From positions 62,001 through 126,000 of the forward strand of contig NZ_NJIG01000002.1 in NCBI RefSeq assembly GCF_002209535.1: a stretch of DNA of 64,000 bases. Reading direction: 5' to 3'. Shown piece after piece: positions 24,866-33,842 of this stretch (position 1 is the first letter of the stretch; each line of letters opens with the position of its first letter). Made by a program: the position numbers and the translations under genes. The notes beneath the pieces were generated by a model. It did not search any database, was not told the DNA's origin, and saw nothing but the letters and a program-made list of their open reading frames with translations. This stretch comes from Achromobacter marplatensis (lineage in GTDB: Bacteria > Pseudomonadota > Gammaproteobacteria > Burkholderiales > Burkholderiaceae_B).

Positions 24866-26470
24866 ATGAAGCGATTCGCAGCGCTGTATCAGGAGCTGGA
24901 CCGCAGTACCGCCACGTTGGACAAGCGGGCGGCGCTGGCCGCGTATTTCGGGGATGCGCCGCCGCGCGATGCTGCTTGGGCGCTGTACCTGCTAGCAGGC
25001 GGAAAGATCACCAGCGCACGCCGCAAGATTGCGGGCGTGGCCGAATTGCGCGCCTGGACCGCGGCAGCCTCAGGTACGGCGCCCTGGCTCGTCGACGCGA
25101 GCTATGACCAGGTCGGGGACCTGGCCGAAACGCTGGCGCTGCTGATGCCCGATCCCGCTCATCCGGCGCCGGAGCGCGGCTTGGCGGATTGGATCGAAGA
25201 GGTGTTGCTGCCTGTCGCCAACCGCGACGAGGCCGAGCGGCGCGACGTCATCGTTTCCGCCTGGCTCGGTCTGCCGTTCGAGGAACGACTTGTCTTCAAC
25301 AAGCTGCTGACAGGTGCGCTGCGCGTGGGTGTGTCCCAACGCATGGTGCAGCAGGCGCTGGCCGAGATGTCGGGCGTGCCGATCGCGCGCATTGCCCAGC
25401 GGATGTTGGGCACCTGGGAACCCAGCCCCGCCTTTTTGCGCGACCTGCTCAGCGCCGAGGACCTGCCCGGCGATCGCCAACAGCCGTACCCGTTCTTTTT
25501 AGCGTCGCCGCTGGAGGGGGCGCCGTCTGCGCTTGGCCCCATCCAGGACTGGCTGCTGGAATGGAAGTGGGACGGCATCCGCGCCCAGCTGATCCGCCGC
25601 CATGGCGAGGTGGCGTTGTGGTCGCGGGGCGAAGAGCGGCTGGACGGTCGCTTTCCCGAAGTCGAGGCGGCCGCCGCGGCGCTGGACGTGGATTGCGTGC
25701 TGGATGGCGAACTGCTCGCGTGGCAGGAAGACGCGGTCCAGCCCATGCCGTTCTCTGCCTTGCAGACGCGCATCCAACGACTTAAGCCCGGTCCCAAGTG
25801 GCTGGCCGACGCGCCTGTTCGAATGTTGGCCTACGACCTGCTGGAGCTTGATGGCGCCGACTTGCGCGAACTGCCGCAGGCCGAGCGCCGCCGGCAGCTG
25901 GAGGGGCTGCTGCGTCGTCACCCGGATGCGCGCCTGGGGCTGTCGCCTTTGGTGGCGCCGGACAGTTGGGACGCCGCCGCCTCATTGCGCGAAGAGGCCC
26001 GCGAACGCGGCGTGGAAGGCTTTATGCTCAAGCGCAGCACTGCGGTCTACCAGAGCGGTCGGCGGCGCGGCGACTGGTGGAAATGGAAGATCGACCCGCT
26101 GACGATCGACGCCGTGCTGCTGTATGCGCAGTCTGGTCATGGCCGCCGCAGCACGCTTTACACCGACTACACGTTCGGCTTGTGGCAGGGCGACACGCTG
26201 GTGCCCATTGCCAAGGCGTATTCAGGTCTGGACGATAAAGAGATCCTGGCGCTGGACCGCTGGTTACGCGCTCATACGCGCGAACGCTTTGGTCCTGTGC
26301 GCTCGGTGGAACCTGTCCAGGTCTTTGAACTGGGATTCGAGGGCGTCAATCTGTCCAAGCGCCATAAGTCCGGTGTGGCGGTACGCTTTCCGCGCATCTT
26401 GCGCTGGCGGCACGACAAGCCGGCAGCCGAGGCCGACCAGTTGGACACCTTGAAGGCGCTGGCACGATGA
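24866..26470 (+). CDS. ATP-dependent DNA ligase, damage-response type
   Basis: A 534-residue ligase with an N-terminal DNA-binding domain (~1-190), adenylation domain and OB fold. The nucleophile Lys234 lies in EWKWDGIRAQ (motif I). Other motifs: SRGEERLDGRFPE (Ia/III region), VLDGELLAW, EGFMLKR (IV), and WWKWKIDPLTID (V). The OB domain has VQVFELGFEGVNLSKRHKSG. This is the ligase type carried in the Exo-Lig-Lhr-MPE cluster, distinct from the essential NAD-dependent LigA. Its stop overlaps the helicase start by 4 bp (ATGA), so translation is coupled. Confidence 0.94.
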   Translation: MKRFAALYQELDRSTATLDKRAALAAYFGDAPPRDAAWALYLLAGGKITSARRKIAGVAELRAWTAAASGTAPWLVDASYDQVGDLAETLALLMPDPAHPAPERGLADWIEEVLLPVANRDEAERRDVIVSAWLGLPFEERLVFNKLLTGALRVGVSQRMVQQALAEMSGVPIARIAQRMLGTWEPSPAFLRDLLSAEDLPGDRQQPYPFFLASPLEGAPSALGPIQDWLLEWKWDGIRAQLIRRHGEVALWSRGEERLDGRFPEVEAAAAALDVDCVLDGELLAWQEDAVQPMPFSALQTRIQRLKPGPKWLADAPVRMLAYDLLELDGADLRELPQAERRRQLEGLLRRHPDARLGLSPLVAPDSWDAAASLREEARERGVEGFMLKRSTAVYQSGRRRGDWWKWKIDPLTIDAVLLYAQSGHGRRSTLYTDYTFGLWQGDTLVPIAKAYSGLDDKEILALDRWLRAHTRERFGPVRSVEPVQVFELGFEGVNLSKRHKSGVAVRFPRILRWRHDKPAAEADQLDTLKALAR

Positions 26471-28929
26471 CGGCAGCGCGGCGGGGCTGGGATGCGCCGC
26501 TGTCGGCCTGGTTCCAGGCGCAGGGCTGGAGGCCGGCGCCGTTTCAGCGCGAGACCTGGCGCCGTTATCTGGATGGCCAATCGGGGCTGCTGCACACACC
26601 GACCGGCAGTGGCAAGACGCTGGCCGCGTTCGGCGGGCCGCTGCTAGAGGCCCTGGCCGATCCGGCCACCGCGCACGGCGCGGCAGGCGCGGGGCCCCGG
26701 GTGCTGTGGGTCACACCGCTGCGCGCGCTGGCGGCCGATACCACGCGGGCGTTGGCCCATGCGGCGCAAGCGCTGGAGGTGGACTGGACGGTTGCGCTAC
26801 GCACCGGCGACGCCAGCGCGCGCGACAAGCGCCTGGCGCGCCAGGGCAAGGCGGACGTACTGGTGATTACGCCCGAATCGCTGGCGTTGTTGCTGTCCTA
26901 CGCGGATGCGTCTTCGCGCTTTCGCGTGCTGCGCAGCGTGGTGGTCGACGAATGGCACGAATTGCTGGGGAACAAGCGCGGCGTGTTGCTGCAGCTATGC
27001 CTGGCGCGTTTGCGCCGCTTGTCACCGGCGTTGCGCACGTGGGGCCTGTCGGCCACGCTGGGCAACCTGGATGAGGCGCGTGCCGTGTTGCTGCCTCATG
27101 CGCCGGACAGCCCGCTGGTGGCGGGAGCGGCGCCGCGCAAGGTCGTGATCTCGACGCTGCTGCCTGAGCGCAGCCGTGCCTTGCCGTGGGCCGGGCATCT
27201 GGGGCTGTCCCAGTTGCCGCGCGTGTTCAAGCGCTTGTTCGACGTCCGCGCCAGCCTGCTGTTCACCAATACCCGCGCGCAGGCCGAGCTATGGCATCGC
27301 GCGCTGGAATCCATCTGGCCCGAAGCGCTGTCCACGCTGGCGCTGCATCACGGCTCGCTGGACCCCAAGCTTCGGACGCAGGCTGAACAAGGCTTGCGGG
27401 ATGGCAGCTTGCGCTGTGTGGTGGCGACGTCCAGTCTGGATCTGGGCGTGGATTTTCCCGCGGTGGATCAGGTATTGCAGATCGGCAGCCCCAAAGGCGT
27501 CGCCCGGCTGTTGCAGCGCGCCGGCCGCGCCAAGCATCGGCCGGGTGAATCCGGCCACGTGATCTGCGTCCCGGCGCAGGCGCTGGAACTGATCGAATAC
27601 GCCGCGGCGCGTCAGGCCATTGCGCGCGGCGCCATCGAGTCGCGGCCGCCGCCGCGCGGCAGCCTGGACGTCTTGGCGCAGCACGCCGTCACCCTTGCGC
27701 TGGGCGGGGGCTTCGACGCCGCTGCGCTTTATGAGGAGGTCCGCGGCACGCATGCCTACGCCGGCCTGGATGCCGCCACGTGGCAGGCCGTGCTGGATTT
27801 CATCGTTCAAGGTGGACGCGCCTTGTCGAACTATCCCGAGTTCCGCCGGGTGCAGCAGGATGACGACGGATGCTTTCGCGTCCATGATCGCCGCATCGCG
27901 CTGCGGCATCGGCTGTCGATCGGCACCATCACCGCAGATGGCGCCGTTTCGGTGAAGTACTTGCGGGGCGGCGGGCTGGGCTCGGTGGAAGAGGGCTTCC
28001 TGGCGCGCCTGCGCCCCGGCGACCACTTCCAGTTTGCCGGCCGGACGCTGGAACTGGTGCGGCTGGAAGGCATGACGGCCTACGTGCGCCGCGCCAAGGG
28101 CGGCAACGGACCGGTGGCGACCTGGCAAGGCGGACGCATGCCGTTGTCGACCCAGTTGGCCCGCGAGGTCGAAAGCCTGTTTGCGCATCCTGGCAAGCAC
28201 CCGGAGATGCGCGCCATGGAACCGCTGTTGCGGATCCAGCGCGAGGCCAGCGCGCTGCCGGATCGGGGCCGTCTGCTGGCCGAGCGCATCGCCACGCGCC
28301 GCGGCATGCACCTGTTCCTGTTCCCGTTCGCCGGACGCGCCGTCCATGAGGGCATGGCGGCCATGATCGCGCTGAGGTGGGGGCGGCGGCAGGCCAATAC
28401 GTTTTCATACACGGTCAACGACTACGGCTTGATGCTGACCCTGGCGGAACCCGCGGACCTTGACGACGCGCTGCTGCGTGAATTGCTTAGCCCCGAGCAG
28501 ATGGCGGGTGACTTGCGCGATGGTGTCAACCTGGGAGAGTTGGCGCGCCGCCAGTTCCGCGAGATCGCCCGGGTGGCGGGGCTGTTGACGCCTTCGCTGC
28601 CGGGCCGCGCGGCACGTTCCCTGCGCCAGGTGCAGGCTTCCAGCGGCCTGCTGTACGACGTGTTGCGCCGCTACGACCCGGACCATCTGTTGTTGGCGCA
28701 AGCCGAAAGAGAAGTCCTGGAATTCCAGTTGGAGGCGCCGCGGTTGCAGGCTGCGTTGCAGGACTGCGCGGCGCGGTCGCTGGAGCTGCGCGCGCCCCGC
28801 GCGTTGACGCCGTTGTCCTTTCCGCTATGGACGGAAAGCTTGCGCGGCCAGCTCAGCACGGAAACCTGGCAGGCCCGCGTCAAGCGCGCCGCCGCGCAAT
28901 TGGAGAAGCGCTATGCCCGGATCGGGTGA
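26467..28929 (+). CDS. ligase-associated DExH-box helicase (Lhr-Core type)
   Basis: An 820-residue superfamily 2 helicase. Motif I TPTGSGKT (Lys50), motif Ia TPLRALAAD, motif II VVDEWHEL, motif III LSATLGN, motifs IV-VI with LLFTNTRAQ, VATSSLDLGVDFPAVDQ and LLQRAGRAKHRPG. The C-terminal half has the winged-helix and DUF4145-like Lhr core ending near LRGQLSTETWQ. Lhr-Core enzymes are DNA-dependent ATPases that translocate 3'-5'. The last 17 bp overlap the start of the phosphoesterase gene. Confidence 0.93.
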   Translation: MTAARRGWDAPLSAWFQAQGWRPAPFQRETWRRYLDGQSGLLHTPTGSGKTLAAFGGPLLEALADPATAHGAAGAGPRVLWVTPLRALAADTTRALAHAAQALEVDWTVALRTGDASARDKRLARQGKADVLVITPESLALLLSYADASSRFRVLRSVVVDEWHELLGNKRGVLLQLCLARLRRLSPALRTWGLSATLGNLDEARAVLLPHAPDSPLVAGAAPRKVVISTLLPERSRALPWAGHLGLSQLPRVFKRLFDVRASLLFTNTRAQAELWHRALESIWPEALSTLALHHGSLDPKLRTQAEQGLRDGSLRCVVATSSLDLGVDFPAVDQVLQIGSPKGVARLLQRAGRAKHRPGESGHVICVPAQALELIEYAAARQAIARGAIESRPPPRGSLDVLAQHAVTLALGGGFDAAALYEEVRGTHAYAGLDAATWQAVLDFIVQGGRALSNYPEFRRVQQDDDGCFRVHDRRIALRHRLSIGTITADGAVSVKYLRGGGLGSVEEGFLARLRPGDHFQFAGRTLELVRLEGMTAYVRRAKGGNGPVATWQGGRMPLSTQLAREVESLFAHPGKHPEMRAMEPLLRIQREASALPDRGRLLAERIATRRGMHLFLFPFAGRAVHEGMAAMIALRWGRRQANTFSYTVNDYGLMLTLAEPADLDDALLRELLSPEQMAGDLRDGVNLGELARRQFREIARVAGLLTPSLPGRAARSLRQVQASSGLLYDVLRRYDPDHLLLAQAEREVLEFQLEAPRLQAALQDCAARSLELRAPRALTPLSFPLWTESLRGQLSTETWQARVKRAAAQLEKRYARIG

Positions 28930-29596
28930 CGACGCCCTGCCCATCAAGCTGGCGAACGAACCGGTGGTGTTGCTGGGCGCGCGCGCCCTGTACTGGCCGG
29001 CACGGTCGCGCTTGATCATCGCGGATCTGCATCTGGGCAAGAGCCATGTCTTTCGCCAGGCCGGCATCGCCGTCCCGCGGGGCGCGACGCAGGATGACCT
29101 GCTGCGCCTGACCCGGTTGATCGACTCTACTGCTGCGCGCAGCCTATGGATCGTGGGCGATGTGCTGCATGGCCCGATGGCCCAGGCGGGGTGGCGGGAT
29201 GCCTGGGCGCAATGGCGCAAGCAGTATGAGGACCTGGACGTGGCGGCCCTGACGGGCAACCATGACCGCGCCCTGGATGGCGCGGCGCTGAACCTGCGAC
29301 AACTGGGCGAATCCTTGGCCGACGGGCCCTTCCTGTTCCGGCATCTGCCGCACGCCGATCCCCATGGCCTGCACGTCATCGCGGGCCATGTGCATCCCAA
29401 GACTCGCGTGCCCGGCGTCCCCCGCAGTTGGCCGGCTTTCTGGCTTCGGGAAGGCATTACCGTGTTGCCCGCGTTTTCCGATTTCACGGGCGGGCACCCG
29501 GTCGGCGCCGGGGCCGGCAGCGCCCTGGTGGCGTGTGTGGAGGGGAGCGCGTTGGCGGTGGGGCGCCTTGCGTCTTGCGGAACGAATCGCGAATAA
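28913..29596 (+). CDS. pdeM: ligase-associated metallophosphoesterase PdeM
   Basis: A 227-residue calcineurin-like phosphoesterase. Metal motifs in order: IADLHLGKSH, IVGDVLHG, LTGNHDRAL and AGHVHPKTR. The Pseudomonas putida relative (MPE) is known to be a manganese-dependent DNA endonuclease from the same gene cluster. The C-terminus (TNRE then TAA) runs into the Fur-box-like palindrome of the next operon. It is the last gene of the repair cluster. Confidence 0.92.
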   Translation: MPGSGDDALPIKLANEPVVLLGARALYWPARSRLIIADLHLGKSHVFRQAGIAVPRGATQDDLLRLTRLIDSTAARSLWIVGDVLHGPMAQAGWRDAWAQWRKQYEDLDVAALTGNHDRALDGAALNLRQLGESLADGPFLFRHLPHADPHGLHVIAGHVHPKTRVPGVPRSWPAFWLREGITVLPAFSDFTGGHPVGAGAGSALVACVEGSALAVGRLASCGTNRE

Positions 29597-29615
29597 ATTA
29601 TTATTAAGAATAATT
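29596..29615. promoter_or_regulatory. Fur-box-like palindrome before the sigma factor gene
   Basis: AATTATT (29596-29602) and AATAATT (29609-29615) form an inverted repeat with a 6-bp spacer inside an A/T-rich stretch, in otherwise GC-rich DNA. This resembles Fur operators (GATAAT repeats) and lies ~66 bp before the FecI-type sigma gene. Iron repression of the module is the natural reading. The first bases overlap the pdeM stop codon. Confidence 0.65.
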
Positions 29616-29680
29616 CGCATTTATTCCTGGGCGCAGCAAGGCCCCGATCCTCTCGTCTCCCACAACCAGGTTTGCCCATC

Positions 29681-30196
29681 ATGTCCGCGCCCGGGGCTCC
29701 CGCCCAAGCTATCGAAACGCTCTATGGCGACCATCACGGCTGGCTGCGCGGTTGGTTGCGCAAGAAGCTGGGCAACGCCTTCGACGCCGCCGACCTGGCG
29801 CATGACACCTACGTGCGGATCATCGCGGCGGGTACGACGCCGCAACCGGAACAGTCGCGCCGATACCTGACCCAAATCGCCAACGGCCTGCTGATCGACC
29901 TGTACCGCCGCCGCAATATCGAAGCCGCCTATCTGGACGCCGTCGCTTGCCTGCCCGAGGCGCAGGCGCCCTCGGAAGAGGCGCGGGCGCTGGTGCTGGA
30001 GGCGCTGGTCGAGATCGACACCATCCTGCACAAGTTGCCCGCCAAAGTGCGCATGGCATTGCTGCTGTGCAAGCTGGACGGTTTGAGCTACCGCGATATC
30101 GCCGAACGCTTGAACGTGTCGGTGTCGTCGGTGGAGAAGTATGTGGCCGCCGCGCTGCTGGCTTGCTATCAAGCGCTCTACGATGACGCGGGCTGA
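29681..30196 (+). CDS. FecI-type ECF sigma factor
   Basis: A 171-residue extracytoplasmic-function sigma factor of the iron-starvation group. Region 2 is IETLYGDHHGWLRGWLRKKL with DAADLAHDTYVRII; region 4 is LPAKVRMALLLCKLDGLSYRDIAERLNVSVSSVEKYV. The ATG at 29681 is chosen over a TTG three codons upstream. It should direct transcription of the TonB receptor gene two genes downstream when released by the FecR-like protein. Its stop lies inside the start of fecR (14-bp overlap). Confidence 0.93.
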   Translation: MSAPGAPAQAIETLYGDHHGWLRGWLRKKLGNAFDAADLAHDTYVRIIAAGTTPQPEQSRRYLTQIANGLLIDLYRRRNIEAAYLDAVACLPEAQAPSEEARALVLEALVEIDTILHKLPAKVRMALLLCKLDGLSYRDIAERLNVSVSSVEKYVAAALLACYQALYDDAG

Positions 30197-31184
30197 CGCG
30201 GCGCCAGGAGTCGCGGCCCCGATCGATCCCGCGATTGTCCGACGTGCGTCGGAGTGGATGGCGCGGCTGTGGTCGGACACCGCGTCGGACGCGGACCTGG
30301 CGGCCTGTGCCCAGTGGCGGGCGGCGCATCCCGACCATGAACGTGCGTGGTCCCGTCTGCAGCTCATGGACGCCAAACTGGGCAAGGCGGCGGCCCCCGG
30401 CGCCAGCCGAGCCTTGCTGGAAGCGCCGTCGCGCGGGCGACGCCGGGCCTTGCAGGCCTTGGGCCTGGCCGTGGCTGCGGGCGGGGCGGCGCTGGCTCTG
30501 CGCGAGTCCGGCGATTGGCAGGCCGTGCTGGCGGATCATCGCAGCGGCACCGGCGAGGTCCGCGAAGTGTCCTTGCCCGACGGCACCCGCGTGGTGCTGA
30601 ACACCCGCACGGCGATCGACGTGCGATTCGATGCGGGCGAACGCCGCGTCATCCTCAGGCGGGGCGAGATCCTGGTGACCACCGCGCCGGATAAAGCGCC
30701 TGCGCATCGTCCGTTCCGCGTGCAGAGCCGCCAGGGCATGGTGCAGGCGCTGGGCACGCGCTTCACGGTGCGCCAAGAGGCGGACCTGTCCCATGTGGCG
30801 GTTTTCGATGGCGCGGTCGATGTGTATCCCGCTGACGCGGTTGGGGCGGATAGCGGTGTAGTCCGCGTCAATAGCGGCCAGCGGACGGTTTTTTCCGCTC
30901 AGCGGGCGGAGCCGCCGGTGGCCGTGCGCGAAAGCGCCGCGGCGTGGTCGCGCGGCGTGCTGGTGGCGGAAAACATGCGGGTGGCGGATTTCCTGGAGGA
31001 ACTGGGACGCTACCGCGCCGGTTTCCTGCGTTGCGATGCCGCCGTGGCCGATTGGCGGGTGACGGGCGTGTTTTCGGTGCAGGATACCGACCGCGCCTTG
31101 CGCAACCTGATGCTGGGGCTGCCGTTGACCGTGAGCTACCGCACGCCGTACTGGGTGACCGTGCACGCGAAGGAGCCCGCGTAA
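30183..31184 (+). CDS. FecR-type anti-sigma/sigma-regulator membrane protein
   Basis: A 333-residue inner-membrane regulator. N-terminal DUF4880 region (ASEWMARLWSDTASDADLAACAQWRAAHPDHERAW), a TM helix at ~93-111, a periplasmic FecR domain (VSLPDGTRVVLNTRTAIDVRF, RRGEILVTTA, ALGTRFTVRQE) and a C-terminal DUF4974-like part ending SYRTPYWVTVH. It couples the periplasmic signalling domain of the TonB receptor to the sigma factor. The ATG at 30183 is chosen because the frame upstream duplicates the sigma-factor coding region. Confidence 0.93.
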   Translation: MTRADAAPGVAAPIDPAIVRRASEWMARLWSDTASDADLAACAQWRAAHPDHERAWSRLQLMDAKLGKAAAPGASRALLEAPSRGRRRALQALGLAVAAGGAALALRESGDWQAVLADHRSGTGEVREVSLPDGTRVVLNTRTAIDVRFDAGERRVILRRGEILVTTAPDKAPAHRPFRVQSRQGMVQALGTRFTVRQEADLSHVAVFDGAVDVYPADAVGADSGVVRVNSGQRTVFSAQRAEPPVAVRESAAAWSRGVLVAENMRVADFLEELGRYRAGFLRCDAAVADWRVTGVFSVQDTDRALRNLMLGLPLTVSYRTPYWVTVHAKEPA

Positions 31185-31296
31185 CGGGCGAAGCAGCGCG
31201 GTTGCAATTTATTTTTGCCAATCATTGAGGATTCCGCAGGTTGGTTCGGAAGACGTCAAAAGCACCTTCATCGTCCGTACTTCCAGGAATCTGCCG

Positions 31297-33741
31297 ATGG
31301 CACGCCGCCGCACCCTTGAACTGAACCGCCACGTCGCCGTGGCCTTGATGCTGGCCGGGGCTTCGCTACTGCCCGTGTCCGCCGCGCGGGCGCAAGCCGC
31401 GAACCCGCTATCCACCCCTGAATCTCCCCGCCGCTACGACATCCCCGCCGGACCGCTGGACCGCACGCTGAATCGCTACGCCAGCGATGCGGGCGTGGAG
31501 TTGTCCGTGGATGGGGCCTTGATCCAGGGCAAGACGTCGGCGGGGCTGGCGGGCAGCTACGGAGTACAGGAGGGCTTTGCTGAACTGTTGCGTGGGCATG
31601 GCCTGCGCATCGTGCGCGGGGCCAGCGGCGCCTATTCCCTGCGGCCTGCGCCGGTGCCCGAGGCCGACGCGCGTGGCGCGACCACGTTGCCCGCGGTGAC
31701 GGTGACGGGCAGTGCGGAATCGGCCGCGGGGCCGGTCGACGGCTATCTTGCCAAGCGCAGCGCCACCGGCACGAAGACCGACAGCACTATCCTCGAGACC
31801 CCGCAATCGATCTCGGTGGTATCCGCGGATTTCATCAAGGAGATCGGCGCGTCCCGGCTGAAGGAAAGCCTGTCCTATACGCCGGGCATCAACACGTCGC
31901 CGTGGGGATCGGATTCCCGATTCGACTGGACGATCATCCGGGGCTTTGACGCGCAGACGCCCGGCTACTACCTGGACGGTTTGCAACTGCGCAACAACAA
32001 CAGCTGGGCCGTCTGGCAGACCGAGGTCTACGGGGCCGAGCGCATCGAAGTGCTGCGCGGGCCGACGTCGGTGCTGTATGGGCAGAACGGGGCGGGCGGC
32101 ATGATCAACGTGGTCAGCAAGCGGCCCACCGAGGAACCGTTGCACGAGATGGAAGTGCAGGTCGGCAACAACGCGCGACGCCAGGTGGCGGCGGATTTTT
32201 CCGGGCCGGTCGACGAGGCGGGCAAAGTGCTCTACCGCATCACCGGCCTGGCGCGCGACGCCGAACTGCCCGCCAGCGGCTTGCCGAACGACCGCTTCTA
32301 CATCGCGCCTGCGCTGACCATCAAGCCGTCCAGCGACACGACGTTGACGCTGCTGTCGCACTATTTGCGCGTACGCGATGGCAGTTCGTATGGCAGTTTC
32401 CCGGAAGCGGGCACGTTGCAGCCCAACCCGAACGGCAAGTTCTCGCCGAAGACCTACGTGGGCGAACCGGGCTTTGACCGCTTCAACCAGGAACAGTGGA
32501 TGGTCGGGTATATGCTGGAGCACCGTTTCAACGACACTTGGACGGTGCGGCAGAACGCGCGCTACGGCTATACCAGCGTGGACTATCGGCAGGTCTATGT
32601 GCGCGGCTTTGCGACGGTCGACGCCGACAATCCCAGCGACCCCTCCAATTTCCGCCTGTTGGACCGTTATCCGTTCGGCAGCAACGAGAACGCTCGGCTC
32701 TTCACGATCGACAACCAGGCGCAAGCCAAGTTGAGGCTGGGCGATTGGCAGCACACGTTCCTGGCCGGCCTGGACTACCAGCATTCGCGCAACTATCAGG
32801 CCACCTACAACGACGGCACGGTGGGACCGATCGACGGCTATTCGCCGGTGCACGGCAGCCCCGTGAACCCCGCCGACCCTTGGTTCGACGGCACCACCCG
32901 GCTGGCGCAGACTGGCTTCTATCTGCAGGACCAGATCAAGTGGGGCAACTGGGTCGCCACCCTGGGCGGTCGTTATGACCGGGCCTCCGCCGATGTCAGC
33001 AGCAATATCGACGGGTCGCGGACCAAGGTCGACGAACACAATTTCAGCGGCCGCGGCGGGCTGGTGTATCTGCATCCGAGCGGTATTGCGCCGTACTTCA
33101 GCTATGCGGAGTCGTTCTCGCCGACGGCCACCATCGATCCCGTCACCAACAGTCCGATGAAGCCGGAGACGGGGCGCCAGTACGAAGTGGGCGTGCGCTA
33201 CGAGCCGCCGGGCGGCACCAGCCGCTACAGCGCCGCGGCGTTTGACCTGCGGCGCCGCAACTACATCACCTATACCGAGGATTTCCTGCCCAAGCAGACG
33301 GGCGAAGTGCAGGTGCGCGGCCTGGAGTTCGAAGCCGGGTTCCGCCCCGTGCCGCAGATGAATGTGGTGGCGGCCTACACCTATACCCCCAAAGCCGATG
33401 TGACGGCCAGCAGCACGCCCAGCGAAGTGGGCAAGCAGATGCAGGCAGTGTCGCGCAACCAGTTTGCGCTGTGGACCGATTACCGCTTCGGGTCGGGCAT
33501 CAAGGTGGGCGTCGGCGCGCGTTACACCGGACCCAACCAGGGCTACGCGGAATCCGCATCCAAAAAGCTGCCGGGCTACACGCTGATCGACGCGATGGTC
33601 GGCTATCAGATTCAGCGCTGGAATCTGGCGCTGAATGTGCGCAACCTGACCAACAAGACCTATTTGAGCAATTGCAGCCAGGGCGACTGCCGCTACGGCG
33701 ACCTGCGTACGGTGCTGGCGACCGCCACCTACCGCTGGTAG
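31297..33741 (+). CDS. TonB-dependent siderophore receptor with STN signalling domain
   Basis: An 814-residue outer-membrane receptor. Signal peptide to ~ARAQA; secretin/TonB short N-terminal domain (YDIPAGPLDRTLNRYASDAGVEL, residues ~48-105) that signals to FecR; TonB box TLPAVTVTG; plug domain (DSTILETPQSISVVS, RIEVLRGPTSVLYGQNGAGG); and a 22-strand barrel ending LATATYRW. The barrel signature YEVGVRYEPPG and DLRRRNYITYTEDF is of the FpvA/ferrichrome type, so the ligand is probably a siderophore, not heme. AGGAA precedes the ATG at 31297. The 112 bp after fecR include a short GCAA/TTGC inverted repeat (31204-31218), possibly a second Fur site. Confidence 0.94.
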   Translation: MARRRTLELNRHVAVALMLAGASLLPVSAARAQAANPLSTPESPRRYDIPAGPLDRTLNRYASDAGVELSVDGALIQGKTSAGLAGSYGVQEGFAELLRGHGLRIVRGASGAYSLRPAPVPEADARGATTLPAVTVTGSAESAAGPVDGYLAKRSATGTKTDSTILETPQSISVVSADFIKEIGASRLKESLSYTPGINTSPWGSDSRFDWTIIRGFDAQTPGYYLDGLQLRNNNSWAVWQTEVYGAERIEVLRGPTSVLYGQNGAGGMINVVSKRPTEEPLHEMEVQVGNNARRQVAADFSGPVDEAGKVLYRITGLARDAELPASGLPNDRFYIAPALTIKPSSDTTLTLLSHYLRVRDGSSYGSFPEAGTLQPNPNGKFSPKTYVGEPGFDRFNQEQWMVGYMLEHRFNDTWTVRQNARYGYTSVDYRQVYVRGFATVDADNPSDPSNFRLLDRYPFGSNENARLFTIDNQAQAKLRLGDWQHTFLAGLDYQHSRNYQATYNDGTVGPIDGYSPVHGSPVNPADPWFDGTTRLAQTGFYLQDQIKWGNWVATLGGRYDRASADVSSNIDGSRTKVDEHNFSGRGGLVYLHPSGIAPYFSYAESFSPTATIDPVTNSPMKPETGRQYEVGVRYEPPGGTSRYSAAAFDLRRRNYITYTEDFLPKQTGEVQVRGLEFEAGFRPVPQMNVVAAYTYTPKADVTASSTPSEVGKQMQAVSRNQFALWTDYRFGSGIKVGVGARYTGPNQGYAESASKKLPGYTLIDAMVGYQIQRWNLALNVRNLTNKTYLSNCSQGDCRYGDLRTVLATATYRW

Positions 33742-33775
33742 TCCGGCATTAAGGGCCGGCTTAACGATGGGTAAA

Positions 33776-33798
33776 CGCCCGCTAAATCACAGCGGGCG
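33776..33798 (+). terminator. hairpin after the TonB receptor gene
   Basis: CGCCCGCT pairs with AGCGGGCG around a 7-nt loop, followed by TCCGGCTCTTTAT. The stem is strong but the T run is poor. It would end the iron-uptake transcript before the HAD gene. Confidence 0.55.
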
Positions 33799-33842
33799 TC
33801 CGGCTCTTTATAGTGGCCGCATTGCCATCCAAGGAGCGCCGC

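Noticed and set aside
31408-33075. 555-codon minus-strand open frame
   Set aside because: Antisense to the TonB receptor gene, which has clear signal peptide, plug and barrel.
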